From Stomoxys calcitrans (taxonomy: Eukaryota; Arthropoda; Insecta; Diptera; Muscidae): a DNA stretch of 64,000 bases. The stretch covers positions 121,347,869 to 121,411,868 of the forward strand of contig NC_081554.1 of assembly GCF_963082655.1 (NCBI RefSeq), written 5' to 3'. The notes under the pieces were generated by a model that saw only the letters and a program-made list of their open reading frames with translations, had not been told where the DNA came from and did no database searches. The translations under genes were made by a program, and so were the position numbers. This document shows positions 21,469-35,487 of the stretch, piece after piece. The number at the start of each line of letters is the position of its first letter. Position 1 is the first letter of the stretch.

Positions 21469-22196
21469 ATACTGGCCCGGGCCCGCTCCGCTGCGCCTTC
21501 TTTTACTTTATATGGAACAAAAGTTTCCTTGGAATATTTATTTTCGACAATTAAAGAGCTTTTAGTGAAATACCATGCTACGAAAATATTGGGTTGCCCA
21601 AAAAGTAATTGCGGATTTTTCATATAGTCGGCGTTGACAAATTTTTCAACAGCTTGTGACTCTGTAATTGCATTCTTTCTTCCGTCAGTTATCAGCTGTT
21701 ACTTTTAGCTTGCTTTAGAAAAAAAGTGTAAAAAAGTATATTTGATTAAAGTTCATTCTAAGTTTTATTAAAAAGGCATTTACTTTCTTTTAAAAAATCC
21801 GCAATTACTTTTTGGGCAACCCAAAAGTATATCGCTTGACTAACAGTTTAACAATATAAGTGCCTTTATCTGAATCCCATATGATTTTCATTGGTCCACG
21901 AATTTAAGTTTGGATGTAAGGTGTACTCCATTCTTAAAATACTTTATTTCAGCCCGATATTCTCTTGATATCTGATTTAGGGGTGATTTCAGGAGTGAGG
22001 TGGTCCCCAGACCCCTGGCCCTGAAAAATATTAGCATCGTGCTCTTCTTTCAAATATCATTTATTTATACCCCATATTGTCATTGGTTTAGGGGAGTTTA
22101 AACGATGTGGCGTCCCCCAAACACATGGCCCCAAAATAGACACATATTGGCATGGTGAAAAATTTTTACCCTTTGGAGGGTGTTTTGGGGAAGGGG
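21469..22196 (+). repeat. Family B repeat, head of copy B3
   Basis: It opens with CTGGCCCGGGCCCGCTCCGC and CTTTTACTTTATATGGAAC, is interrupted by the MITE at 21589, and continues into tandem unit 1 at 22197. This is the only full head for the B sequence that was triplicated. Confidence 0.8.
21589..21824. mobile_element. Mariner-derived MITE
   Basis: A 236-bp element with 32-bp perfect terminal inverted repeats that start TTGGGTTGCCCAAAAAGTAA and end with its complement. The terminal repeat is the same as in the mariner at 5310-5920, so it is probably a deletion derivative of that family. The left flank is TA (21587-21588); the right flank reads AA, a one-base change from the expected duplicated TA. 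The related locus at 43375 (GAAAATAGTATATG) shows the empty site. There is no coding content. Confidence 0.92.
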
Positions 22197-25100
22197 TGAT
22201 GCCCTAAATACGTGGTCCTACATTTGGATATCAAATTCGTATTCTACTCCTAAATACTTTTATTTCAGCCCCATATTGCGACGGTCACTAAAAAATTGCT
22301 GTTTGTGGGGTATTTTGAGAAAGAGGTACTCAAATAAAATTGGTCCCGAAAGTGGGTATCAATTCTTGCTGTACCGCCCAATACATTTCATTTAAGCTCC
22401 ACACTGACATGGACAGTAAATATGCCCGATTAAGGGGAGTTTTGGGGATTAGGGTGGTCCCCCAAACACTAAGCCTGGAAAATATATCAGCAACGTGCTC
22501 TATTCTCATATATCTATATATCATTTATTTGAGCCCCATATTGCCATTGGCCTCAAAATTGGATATCAAATTCATTTTCTAATCTTATTTAAACTCAAAT
22601 TGCAAAAGTCGGCAAATATGTCCGGTTTGGGGTATTGGTTCTAAAAACTACAAATATTTAGTTCCACTCTCGTTAAGACCCAAATAGTCGTGGTGAGCAA
22701 ATACATCCTATTTGGGGGTTGTTATGGTGGTGGGACGTCCGCTAGACAGTTGGCCCCTAATGTTGATATCAGATACATGGTCTTCTCCCATATTCCTTTG
22801 ATTTGAGCCTCATATTTCCATAGTCGGCAAACATGACCGGCTTGGGGGGTGTTTTGGGGGATGGGCGGCCACTCAGTGAGTTGGCCTTGAAAATATATAT
22901 GGGATTCGTGTTCCACTCAAAAAACCCTCTTATTTGAGCCTCATATTGCAATAGTCAGCAAATACTTATTATTTGGGTGTTGTAGTGGTGGTGGCGTGAC
23001 CCCATACACATTTTTCCCGAATATTGGTATCAGATTCGTGCTTTACTCCCAAAGACATTTCATTTGAGCCCCATATGGCTATGGTCGAAAATTTGGCCCC
23101 TTTGGGGGATGTTTTTGGGGAGAGGCGGCCCCAAACACTTGGTCCCATATTTGGATATCAGATTCTAATTCTTCACTCAAATACCTTTTATTTAAGCCCC
23201 ATATTCCCATGGTCAGTAAATAAGTCCTGTTTGGGGGGTGTTTTGGGAAGGGGTGGACCCCCAGAAACTAGGTCCCACATTTGTATATTAGATTCGTATT
23301 CTACTTGCAAATACCTTTCATTTGAGTCCCATATTGCCATGTTCGGTAAATACGTCCGATTTAGGGGTGTTTTGAGGGTTGGGTGGAGTTGTGGGGGTGG
23401 GGTCACTTTTCCCGAATATTGATATCAAATTCGTGCTTTAATCCCAAAGACCTTTCATTTGAGCCCCATATGGCTATGGTCGTAAATTCGGGGAGAGGCG
23501 GCCCCCCCCAAACACTTGGTCCCATATTTGTATATCAAATTCTAATTCTACACTCAAATACCTTTTATTGTAGCCCCATATTCCCATGGTCAGTAAATAA
23601 GTCCTGTTTGGGGGGTGTTTTGGGGAAGGGGTGGACCCCCAGAAACTTGGTCCTACATTTGGATATCAGATTCGTATTCTACTCGCAAATACCTTTCATT
23701 TAAGTCCCATATTGCCATGGTCGGTAAATATATCCGATTTAGGGGTGTTTTGGGGCTTGGGATGGTCCCCCTAGCACTTTGTCCGACAATTGGATATCAG
23801 ATACGTTTTCTTATTCTAAATACCTTTTACTTGAGTCCCATATTGTCGTGATTGGTCTAAATATATGTTTGGTAGGTTTTAGGGTGGGCAGCCTCCCTAG
23901 GTACCCCATCCGAAATTTCGATACGAAATTTTTATTTTTAGGGCGCTATAAGAGAGCACACAAAATTTCGCTTAAATCGCACAACCCATCTCCGAAATCT
24001 GGCGTTTCTGAAAATTAGGGTAAGGGGGAGTGTCCGCCCCCCTTTCAGATATCAAAAAATGTAGTACCCTATTTTCACCACGGGATCACGGGCGTTTTTG
24101 GGGTAATGGGGGCAGGATTCGCCCCCATCTAATATCATCAAACTTAAAAGCCTTTTCCTCCTTCCTGACCATTTTCGTAATCTACTCCCGAATATCTTTC
24201 ATTCGAGTCCCATATTGCCATTATCATCCAATAAACCTATTTTAGGGGGTTTTGGGGTCGAGCGTAGGGCGTACCCAAAACACTTGGCTCCAATATTGGA
24301 TATCAAATTCGTTTTCTACTCTCAAATACCTTTCATTTGAGTCCCATATTGTCATAATGGGTCAAATAACCTATTTGAGGTATCTTTAGGAGGAAAAGCT
24401 CCACCTACACTTGAACACAAATTTTAATGTCATATTCGTAATCTACTCCCTAATACCTTTCATTTGAGTCCAATATAGTCATGGTCGGCTAATATGTCCA
24501 TTTGGGGGCGGGCGACTTCCCATTACTTGGACCTAATGTTTTATGCAATATTTGTAATCTATTGCCTAATACTTTTGATTTGAGTCCCATATTGACATGA
24601 ACTTCGAAAATATCTATTTAGAGGAGTTTTTGGGGTTGGGAAGGGGCCCGCTGGATACCTGGACCCAAATTTGAATACCATATTTATTTTCTGGCCTCCA
24701 ATATCTTTCATTTGATACCCTTTTTGTAGCCATCGAATTACTTTCGGATATGGGTGGCGTTTTTGGGGCAAAGGAGAGGGTCAGCCTCCACCCGATATCT
24801 AAAAATTATATAGCCTATGTTTCCTTCCAGACAAACGTACACAATATATGAATAAGAAAATCAGTTCAGCCAAGTATCATATTGTCATATTGGGTCTAAT
24901 GACATTTTTGAGGGGTGGCCCCCTATACTTCGTGACCCCCTATACTTCGATCTGATTTTGTATGCCAGATTCGAAATCTACTCCCGAATACCTTTCATTT
25001 GAGCCCCATATTGAAATGATCGTTCAATATGTCTGTTTGGGGGAGTTTTGGGCTTGGGGCGGCCCGAAGGGTACATAAACTAAAATTTTAATACAATATT

Positions 25101-26029
25101 CGTATTCTAATCTCCAATACCTTTCATTTGATACCTATATTGTCCCAATCGGTCCACTTTTGATTTTGGGTTGTGTTTTTGTCATAAGTGGGAGGATCCG
25201 GCCCCCGTCCGATATCGAAAAATTATATAGCCTATGTTTCCTTCCAGATCAACCTACACAATATGCGAAAATTCGAGAAAATCGATTCTGCCTTTTTTTT
25301 CGTCTATACGAAACAAACAAACCGAGTCCCATTTATCCGTGATTCGCCAATGTGCCCATTTTGGGCGTTTTTGTGGGGGTGGTGTGACCCCCTATACTTC
25401 GACATGAATTTGTATGCCAGACTCGAAATGTACTTCCGCATACCTTTCTTTGATACCCATATACCCAGGTCCTTATCGGTCCACTTTTGATTTTGGATGG
25501 TATTTTTGGGGTAACGGTGGAGGGTCCGCCCCTTCCGTTATCAATAAATTATAAAGCCTATTCCTACTTCCTGACCATATTCGTAATCTACTCCCGAATA
25601 CCTTTCATTTGAGTCCCATATTGTCATGATCGTCAAATAAACCTGTATAAATGGGTTTTGGGGCTGGGGCGGCCCCCAGGTACTTGAACCCAACTTTTAT
25701 TATGAAATTCGTACTATACTCTTGAATACCTTTCATTTAAATCCCATATAGTTGCGATCGGTCCACTTTTATTTTTGGGTAGTACCTTAGGGGTAAGAGT
25801 GAGGGTCCGCCCCCTCCCAATATCAAAAACATATATAGCCTATGTTTCCTTCCAGACCAACATTCACAATCTGTGAAAATTTCAAGATAATCGGTTTAGC
25901 CGTTTTCGATTCTATACGGAACAAACAAACAAAACGACAAACAAACAAACACAAATTGAATTTTATATATAAGTTTAAGGTCTTTGTAAACTTGCACAAT
26001 CTATACACAGATTGTTTCAATATTTGAAT

Positions 26030-26585
26030 TGATCGATTTGACTGAGGCGAAATTTTACTTTGAATACCCAATGTTAGTCAAATCTCTAAAAATAAGTATC
26101 AAGTTTATTTTGACTAGTGACATCTCTTGTCAAACAAAAGTAAGTAAAATGAAACTTAATGTAAAGTTTGAAGCACATGTTTTAACGACATCTGTATTTG
26201 AATTACATGTGTTTGCGCACCTTATACGGATAAAAGCTAACATTTTTAGTGAATGCCAGACTTGGGGAGAAGAAGAAGAAAAAAGCAATGCACGGATTAC
26301 ATTTTTGATCGCATTACGCTGTGAGATATTTTAAAATAAACCCATTTAATTTTAAAACCCCATTTAAAGTAACACAATTAAAAAACCTAACTATAAAATA
26401 AATTCGAAAACAAAAATAAAAGTTTTGATCCGTCTGAGATTCGAACCTGGACCCCCCGATCTCAAACGAACTTGCATCTATTGTATAAAAGTCAATGTGT
26501 TGCGCATTGTTTTGCAACAATTTCGGACTCCACAATGTACATAAACTATTGGCCAAAGCCTTAGCACCCCCTCAGTATATTATTA
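26030..26585 (-). repeat. Family H repeat inside unit 1
   Basis: GAGATTCGAACCTGGACC (about 26439-26456) is the complement of a tRNA B box. The flanking body matches 10717-11240 in reverse complement. Equivalent copies are at about 32666-33221 and 39259-39814. Confidence 0.5.
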
Positions 26586-28148
26586 AGTTTTTCTGTAAAC
26601 CGAAATTTCATTTGTTTGGGCGTATTTGTGGTCAGATTTTAAAATTTGACACCTGGTTTGAAGGTGCTTACAAAGTCTTATAAAAGAAAGCCACCATGTA
26701 TGACATCTCTTACAGTGTGCAAAATAAAGGCCTACCAATTGTTGTTTTTTACATTTTAGCTGGAATTGGCTTTAATTTCAAAAAAACCAGTAAGCAAAGA
26801 AAAATTCGGGCCTATTTTGATGGACCTCGGTGGATGATTTCAGATGGGTTATTAAACAATCCGTATCTCATTTCGAGCAAATGTGTTCAAACTGTAATAA
26901 ATACGATTGACAAATGACAACATTATTGCAAATTACCCAAAATCTAACGAACACGTATATGTGAGCTACATATAAATCTGAACCGATTTTGACCAAACTT
27001 CTAAGATATTGTGGTAGGCATCGAGGAAAGCATTGTGCACAATTTTGGGAAAATTGGTCAATAAATGCGCTTGCAGTTGCTGTAGCAGTGAAAATCGGGA
27101 CACATACATATATGGTAGCTATATCCAAATCTGGACCGATTTCTATGAAATTCACCAATGATGTTAAGAGTCATAAGAAAATCCTTTCTGCTGAATTTCG
27201 AGAGAATCAGAATCAGCAATATTTCTCAAAATAACCGATTTCGACCAAACTTTATAGGTATTGTGAAAGATTTCGAGGAAAGCGTCGAACATAATTTTGG
27301 GAGATTGATCAATGATTGCGCTTACAGTGGCCATAGAAGTAAAAATTAGGCCATATACATATATGACAGTTATATGTAAATATGGGCCAATTTCAACGAT
27401 ATTAATTAGTAGTATTAAGAGTCATAAGGAAATCCTTCCTGCCAAATTTCACGAGAATCGGTTAACAAATGAGCACTATATTGCAATATTTCCCAAAATG
27501 GTTTGGACCGTACTTGACACAGTTGTTGAAAGCCATAACAGAACATGCAAAATTTCAGCCAAAAATTGCGTTTGTAAGGACTCAGGAAGTCAAATCGGGA
27601 GATAGTTTTATATTGGAGCTATATCAGGTTATAGACCCACTCAGACCGTACTTGGCACAGTTGTCATAAGTTATAACGGAACACTACATTCAATATTTTA
27701 GCCAAATCGGACAAAAAGTGCGGCTTCCAGGAGCTCAAGAAGTCAAATCGGGAGATCGGTTTATATGGGAGCTATATCAGGTTATAGACCGGCTTGAACC
27801 GTACTTATCACATTTGTTGGAAGTCATAACAGAATACTATATGCAAAATTTCAGCCAAATCGGATAAAAATTGCGGCTTCCAGTGGCTTTTGAAGTCAAG
27901 TCGGTAGATCGGTTTATATAGGAGCTATACCTAAATCTGAACCGATATGGTCAATTTGCAATCCCCAACGACCTATACCAATATTTAGTATCTGCGAAAA
28001 ATTTTAAGCGGCAAGCTTTACGCGTTCGACCGCCATTGTGATTTCTACAGACGGACGGACTCATTCTTTATGGGGTATTAGACGAATAGTTCGAGGTGTT
28101 AAAACGGAGTAAATAGATTAGTATACGCCATCCTATGGTGGTGGGTAT

Positions 28149-28890
28149 AACAAACGAATAAACAAATAAGTAAAATCGTGCTAAGTTCGGCCGGGCCGAA
28201 TCTTGGGAACCCAGCACCATGGATTCTGATAAAAATGTATAAAAAATCAGTAAGGACAGGCAAAAGTTGGGCGGAGCCGACTATATAATACCCTACACCA
28301 CCTGATGACCGTAGTACTTTTTACATGTAGAACTTATCTCGAAATCTAGTCAGACTTTAATTTGGATACCCATTGAAATATCAAATACAACCTTGTTAGA
28401 TTTTCCTTCGATAGGACAACAAATTTGGTTTTCACATCTTTAAAAGGTCATATCGGATAAAATATTATATGGGAGTTATATCAAAACCTGTGCCAATTTT
28501 GATGACACATCCTGGGACGTCAAATGGAACATCTCACGCCCTATTTTGTAGAGATGTGACCAAAATTGTGGCATCTACTGCCTTAAAAGTCCATATCGAA
28601 TAAAATATATACATTGGAGCTATATCTAAATCAGGACCGATTTTAATGAAATTTTGCGTACGTATTGGAACGCCAAATAAAAGGTCTCATGCAAAATCGC
28701 ACGAAAATTGTGGTTTCTACAGACTAAAGTAGATTTCTGGTGAAAGATATATCAGGGACCTATATCTAAATCTAAACGGAATTTTATGAAATTTTGCACA
28801 TGTATTAAGACGTCAAATAAAACACCTCGTACTACATCTTGTTAAGATCAGATCACACACACGAAGACGTCAAATAAAGCACCCCGTACC
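28149..28890 (+). mobile_element. Family G modular repeat, 5' part, unit 1
   Basis: It starts near AACAAATAAGTAAAATCGTG with GTTCGGCCGGGCCGAATC, then GGGAACCCAGCACCATGG. It directly follows the 3' end (GGTGGTGGGTATAA) of the preceding element, a head-to-tail arrangement. Its modules run to the unit end with 'gaccgattttaatgaaattt' phrases. Equivalents begin near 34788 and 41387; only copy 3 continues into the full downstream series (to 43257). Confidence 0.7.
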
Positions 28891-28895
28891 CTAAA

Positions 28896-31800
28896 TGATG
28901 CCCTAAATACGTGGTCCTACATTTGGATATCAAATTCGTATTCTACTCCTAAATACTTTTATTTCAGCCCCATATTGCGACGGTCACTAAAAAATTGCTG
29001 TTTGTGGGGTATTTTGAGAAAGAGGTACTCAAATAAAATTGGTCCCGAAAGTGGGTATCAATTCTTGCTGTACCGCCCAATACATTTCATTTAAGCTCCA
29101 CATTGACATGGACAGTAAATATGCCCGATTAAGGGGAGTTTTGGGGATTAGGGTGGTCCCCCAAACACTAAGCCTGGAAAATATATCAGCAACGTGCTCT
29201 ATTCTCATATATCTATATATCATTTATTTGAGCCCCATATTGCCATTGGCCTCAAAATTGGATATCAAATTCATTTTCTAATCTTATTTAAACTCAAATT
29301 GCAAAAGTCGGCAAATATGTCCGGTTTGGGGTATTGGTTCTAAAAACTATAAATATTTAGTTCCACTCTCGTTAAGACCCAAATTGTCGTGGTGAGCAAA
29401 TACATCCTATTTGGGGGTTGTTATGGTGGTGGGACGTCCGCTAGACAGTTGGCCCCTAATGTTGATATCAGATACATGGTCTTCTCCCATATTCCTTTGA
29501 TTTGAGCCTCATATTTCCATAGTCGGCAAACATGACCGGCTTGGGGGGTGTTTTGGGGGATGGGCGGCCACTCAGTGAGTTGGCCTTGAAAATATATATG
29601 GGATTCGTGTTCCACTCAAAAAACCCTCTTATTTGAGCCTCATATTGCAATAGTCAGCAAATACTTATTATTTGGGTGTTGTAGTGGTGGTGGCGTGACC
29701 CCATACACATTTTTCCCGAATATTGGTATCAGATTCGTGCTTTACTCCCAAAGACATTTCATTTGAGCCCCATATGGCTATGGTCGAAAATTTGGCCCCT
29801 TTGGGGGATGTTTTTGGGGAGAGGCGGCCCCAAACACTTGGTCCCATATTTGGATATCAGATTCTAATTCTTCACTGTTTTGGGAAGGGGTGGACCCCCA
29901 GAAACTAGGTCCCACATTTGTATATTAGATTCGTATTCTACTTGCAAATACCTTTCATTTGAGTCCCATATTGCCATGTTCGGTAAATACGTCCGATTTA
30001 GGGGTGTTTTGAGGGTTGGGTGGAGTTGTGGGGGTGGGGTCACTTTTCCCGAATATTGATATCAAATCCGTGCTTTAATCCCAAAGACCTTTCATTTGAG
30101 CCCCATATGGCTATGGTCGTAAATTCGGGGAGAGGCGGCCCCCCCAAACACTTGGTCCCATATTTGTATATCAAATTCTAATTCTACACTCAAATACCTT
30201 TTATTGTAGCCCCATATTCCCATGGTCAGTAAATAAGTCCTGTTTGGGGGGTGTTTTGGGGAAGGGGTGGACCCCCAGAAACTTGGTCCTACATTTGGAT
30301 ATCAGATTCGTATTCTACTCGCAAATACCTTTCATTTAAGTCCCATATTGCCATGGTCGGTAAATATATCCGATTTAGGGGTGTTTTGGGGCTTGGGATG
30401 GTCCCCCTAGCACTTTGTCCGACAATTGGATATCAGATACGTTTTCTTATTCTAAATACCTTTTACTTGAGTCCCATATTGTCGTGATTGGTCTAAATAT
30501 ATGTTTGGTAGGTTTTAGGGTGGGCAGCCCCCCTAGGTACCCCATCCGAAATTTCGATACGAAATTTTTATTTTTAGGGTGCTATAAGAGAGCACACAAA
30601 ATTTCGCTTAAATCGCACAACCCATCTCCGAAATCTGGCGTTTCTGAAAATTAGGGTAAGGGGGAGTGTCCGCCCCCCTTTCAGATATCAAAAAATGTAG
30701 TACCCTATTTTCACCACGGGATCACGGGCGTTTTTGGGGTAATGGGGGCAGGATTCGCCCCCATCTAATATCATCAAACTTAAAAGCCTTTTCCTCCTTC
30801 CTGACCATTTTCGTAATCTACTCCCGAATATCTTTCATTCGAGTCCCATATTGCCATTATCATCCAATAAACCTATTTTAGGGGGTTTTGGGGTCGAGCG
30901 TAGGGCGTACCCAAAACACTTGGCTCCAATATTGGATATCAAATTCGTTTTCTACTCTCAAATACCTTTCATTTGAGTCCCATATTGTCATAATGGGTCA
31001 AATAACCTATTTGAGGTATCTTTAGGAGGAAAAGCTCCACCTACACTTGAACACAAATTTTAATGTCATATTCGTAATCTACTCCCTAATACCTTTCATT
31101 TGAGTCCAATATAGTCATGGTCGGCTAATATGTCCATTTGGGGGCGGGCGACTTCCCATTACTTGGACCTAATGTTTTATGCAATATTTGTAATCTATTG
31201 CCTAATACTTTTGATTTGAGTCCCATATTGACATGAACTTCGAAAATATCTATTTAGAGGAGTATTTGGGGTTGGGAAGGGGCCCGCTGGATACCTGGAC
31301 CCAAATTTGAATACCATATTTATTTTCTGGCCTCCAATATCTTTCATTTGATACCCTTTTTGTAGCCATCGAATTACTTTCGGATATGGGTGGCGTTTTT
31401 GGGGCAAGGGAGAGGGTCAGCCTCCACCCGATATCTAAAAATTATATAGCCTATGTTTCCTTCCAGACAAACGTACACAATATATGAATAAGAAAATCAG
31501 TTCAGCCAAGTATCATATTGTCATATTGGGTCTAATGACATTTTTGAGGGGTGGCCCCCTATACTTCGTGACCCCCTATACTTCGATCTGATTTTGTATG
31601 CCAGATTCGAAATCTACTCCCGAATACCTTTCATTTGAGCCCCATATTGAAATGATCGTTCAATATGTCTGTTTGGGGGAGTTTTGGGCTTGGGGCGGCC
31701 CGAAGGGTACATAAACTAAAATTTTAATACAATATTCGTATTCTAATCTCCAATACCTTTCATTTGATACCTATATTGTCCCAATCGGTCCACTTTTGAT

Positions 31801-34800
31801 TTTGGGTTGTGTTTTTGTCATAAGTGGGAGGATCCGGCCCCCGTCCGATATCGAAAAATTATATAGCCTATGTTTCCTTCCAGATCAACCTACACAATAT
31901 GCGAAAATTCGAGAAAATCGATTCTGCCTTTTTTTTCGTCTATACGAAACAAACAAACCGAGTCCCATTTATCCGTGATTCGCCAATGTGCCCATTTTGG
32001 GCGTTTTTGTGGGGGTGGTGTGACCCCCTATACTTCGACATGAATTTGTATGCCAGACTCGAAATGTACTTCCGCATACCTTTCTTTGATACCCATATAC
32101 CCAGGTCCTTATCGGTCCACTTTTGATTTTGGATGGTATTTTTGGGGTAACGGTGGAGGGTCCGCCCCTTCCGTTATCAATAAATTATAAAGCCTATTCC
32201 TACTTCCTGACCATATTCGTAATCTACTCCCGAATACCTTTCATTTGAGTCCCATATTGTCATGATCGTCAAATAAACCTGTATAAATGGGTTTTGGGGC
32301 TGGGGCGGCCCCCAGGTACTTGAACCCAACTTTTATTATGAAATTCGTACTATACTCTTGAATACCTTTCATTTAAATCCCATATAGTTGCGATCGGTCC
32401 ACTTTTATTTTTGGGTAGTACTTTAGGGGTAAGAGTGAGGGTCCGCCCCCTCCCAATATCAAAAACATATATAGCCTATGTTTCCTTCCAGACCAACATT
32501 CACAATCTGTGAAAATTTCAAGATAATCGGTTTAGCCGTTTTCGATTCTATACGGAACAAACAAACAAAACGACAAACAAACAAACACAAATTGAATTTT
32601 ATATATAAGTTTAAGGTCTTTGTAAACTTGCACAATCTATACACAGATTGTTTCAATATTTGAATTGATCGATTTGACTGAGGCGAAATTTTACTTTGAA
32701 TACCCAATGTTAGTCAAATCTCTAAAAATAAGTATCAAGTTTATTTTGACTAGTGACATCTCTTGTCAAACAAAAGTAAGTAAAATGAAACTTAATGTAA
32801 AGTTTGAAGCACATGTTTTAACGACATCTGTATTTGAATTACATGTGTTTGCGCACCTTATACGGATAAAAGCTAACATTTTTAGTGAATGCCAGACTTG
32901 GGGAGAAGAAAAAGAAAAAAGCAATGCACGGATTACATTTTTGATCGCATTACGCTGTAAGATATTTTAAAATAAACCCATTTAATTTTAAAACCCCATT
33001 TAAAGTAACACAATTAAAAAACCTAACTATAAAATAAATTCGAAAACAAAAATAAAAGTTTTGATCCGTCTGAGATTCGAACCTGGACCCCCCGATCTCA
33101 AACGAACTTGCATCTATTGTATAAAAGTCAATGTGTTGCGCATTGTTTTGCAACAATTTCGGACTCCACAATGTACATACACTATTGGCCAAAGCCTTAG
33201 CACCCCCTCAGTATATTATTAAGTTTTTCTGTAAACCGAAATTTCATTTGTTTGGGCGTATTTGTGGTCAGATTTTAAAATTTGACACCTGGTTTGAAGG
33301 TGCTTACAAAGTCTTATAAAAGAAAGCCACCATGTATGACATCTCTTACAGTGTGCAAAATAAAGGCCTACCAATTGTTGTTTTTTACATTTTAGCTGGA
33401 ATTGGCTTTAATTTCAAAAAAACCAGTAAGCAAAGAAAAATTCGTGATGGACCTCGGTGGATGATTTCAGATGGGTTATTAAACAATCCGTATCTCATTT
33501 CGAGCAAATATGTTCAAACTGTAATAAATACGATTGACAAATGACAACATTATTGCAAATTACCCAAAATCTAACGAACACGTATATGTGAGCTACATAT
33601 AAATCTGAACCGATTTTGACCAAACTTCTAAGATATTTGTGGTAGGACATCGAGGAAAGCATTGTGCACAATTTTGGGAAAATTGGTCAATAAAATGCGC
33701 TTGCAGTTGCTGCAGCAGTGAAAATCGGGACACATACATATATGGTAGCTATATCCAAATCTGGACCGATTTCTATGAAATTCACCAATGATGTTAAGAG
33801 TCATAATAAAATCCTTTCTGCTGAATTTCGAGAGAATCAGAATCAGCAATATTTCTCAAAAATAACCGATTTCGACCAAACTTTATAGGTATTGTGAAAG
33901 ATTTCGAGGAAAGCGTCGAACATAATTTTGGGAGATTGATCAATGATTGCGCTTTACAGTGGCCATAGAAGTAAAAATCAGGCCATATACATATATGACA
34001 GTTATATGTAAATATGGGCCAATTTCAACGATATTAATTAGTAGTATTAAGAGTCATAAGGAAATCCTTCCCTGCCAAATTTCACGAGAATCGGTTAACA
34101 AATGAGCACTATATTGCAATATTTCCCAAAATGGTTTGGACCGTACTTGACACAGTTGTTGAAAGCCATAACAGAACACCGCATGCAAAATTTCAGCCAA
34201 AAATTGCGTTTGTAAGGACTCAAGAAGTCAAATCGGGAGATAGTTTTATATTGGAGCTATATCAGGTTATAGACCCACTCAGACCGTACTTGGCACAGTT
34301 GTCATAAGTTATAACGGAACACTACATTCAATATTTTAGCCAAATCGGACAAAAAAGTGCGGCTTCCAGGAGCTCAAGAAGTCAAATCGGGAGATCGGTT
34401 TATATGGGAGCTATATCAGGTTATAGACCGGCTTGAACCGTACTTATCACATTTGTTGGAAGTCATAACAGAATACTATATGCAAAATTTCAGCCAAATC
34501 GGATAAAAATTGCGGCTTCCAGTGGCTTTTGAAGTCAAGTCGGTAGATCGGTTTATATAGGAGCTATACCTAAATCTGAACCAGATATGGTCAATTTGCA
34601 ATCCCCAACGACCTATACCAATATTTAGTATCTGCGAAAAATTTTAAGCGGCAAGCTTTACGCGTTCGACCGCCATTGTGATTTCTACAGACGGACGGAC
34701 TCATTCTTTATGGGGTATTAGACGAATAGTTCGAGGTGTTAAAACGGAGTAAATAGATTAGTATACGCCATCCTATGGTGGTGGGTATAACAAACGAATA

Positions 34801-35487
34801 AACAAATAAGTAAAATCGTGCTAAGTTCGGCCGGGCCGAATCTTGGGAACCCAGCACCATGGATTCTGATAAAAATGTATAAAAAATCAGTAAGGACAGG
34901 CAAAAGTTGGGCGGAGCCGACTATATAATACCCTACACCACCTGATGACCGTAGTACTTTTTACATGTAGAACTTATCTCGAAATCTAGTCAGACTTTAA
35001 TTTGGATACCCATTGAAATATCAAATACAACCTTGTTAGATTTTCCTTCGATAGGACAACAAATTTGGTTTTCACATCTTTAAAAGGTCATATCGGATAA
35101 AATATTATATGGGAGTTATATCAAAAACCTGTGCCAATTTTGATGACACATCCTGGGACGTCAAATGGAACATCTCACGCCCTATTTTGTAGAGATGTGA
35201 CCAAAATTGTGGCATCTACTGCCTTAAAAGTCCATATCGAATAAAATATATACATTGGAGCTATATCTAAATCAGGACCGATTTTAATGAAATTTTGCGT
35301 ACGTATTGGAACGCCAAATAAAAGGTCTCATGTGAAAGATATATCAGGGACCTATATCTAAATCTAAACGGAATTTTATGAAATTTTGCACATGTATTAA
35401 GACGTCAAATAAAACACCTCGTACTACATCTTGTTAAGATCAGATCACACACACGAAGACGTCAAATAAAGCACCCCGTACCCTAAA
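28896..35487 (+). repeat. Tandem 6.6-kb unit, copy 2
   Basis: Nearly identical to copy 1 along its length. It lacks the 62 bp also missing from copy 3, and has its own ~49-bp loss (corresponding to 28691-28740 of copy 1) and a net 9-bp loss near 33445. Between about 33620 and 35130 it carries about nine single-base insertions relative to both sisters. The right junction again reads GTACC-CTAAA-TGATG. Confidence 0.95.

Larger units (their letters stand above)
22197..28895 (+). repeat. Tandem 6.6-kb unit, copy 1
   Basis: This begins TGATGCCCTAAATACG and ends GCACCCCGTACC plus the filler CTAAA. Contents in order: family B units of ~130 bp with the family tail (22197-25972), family H with tRNA-like box (about 26030-26585), modules of families F/G (26690-28148) ending in CCATCCTATGGTGGTGGGTA, then the 5' terminus of another family G element (GC palindrome near 28190) and its modules to the end. 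Copy 1 alone retains 62 bp at 23178-23239. There is no plausible gene; the many short frames recur only because the DNA recurs. Confidence 0.95.
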
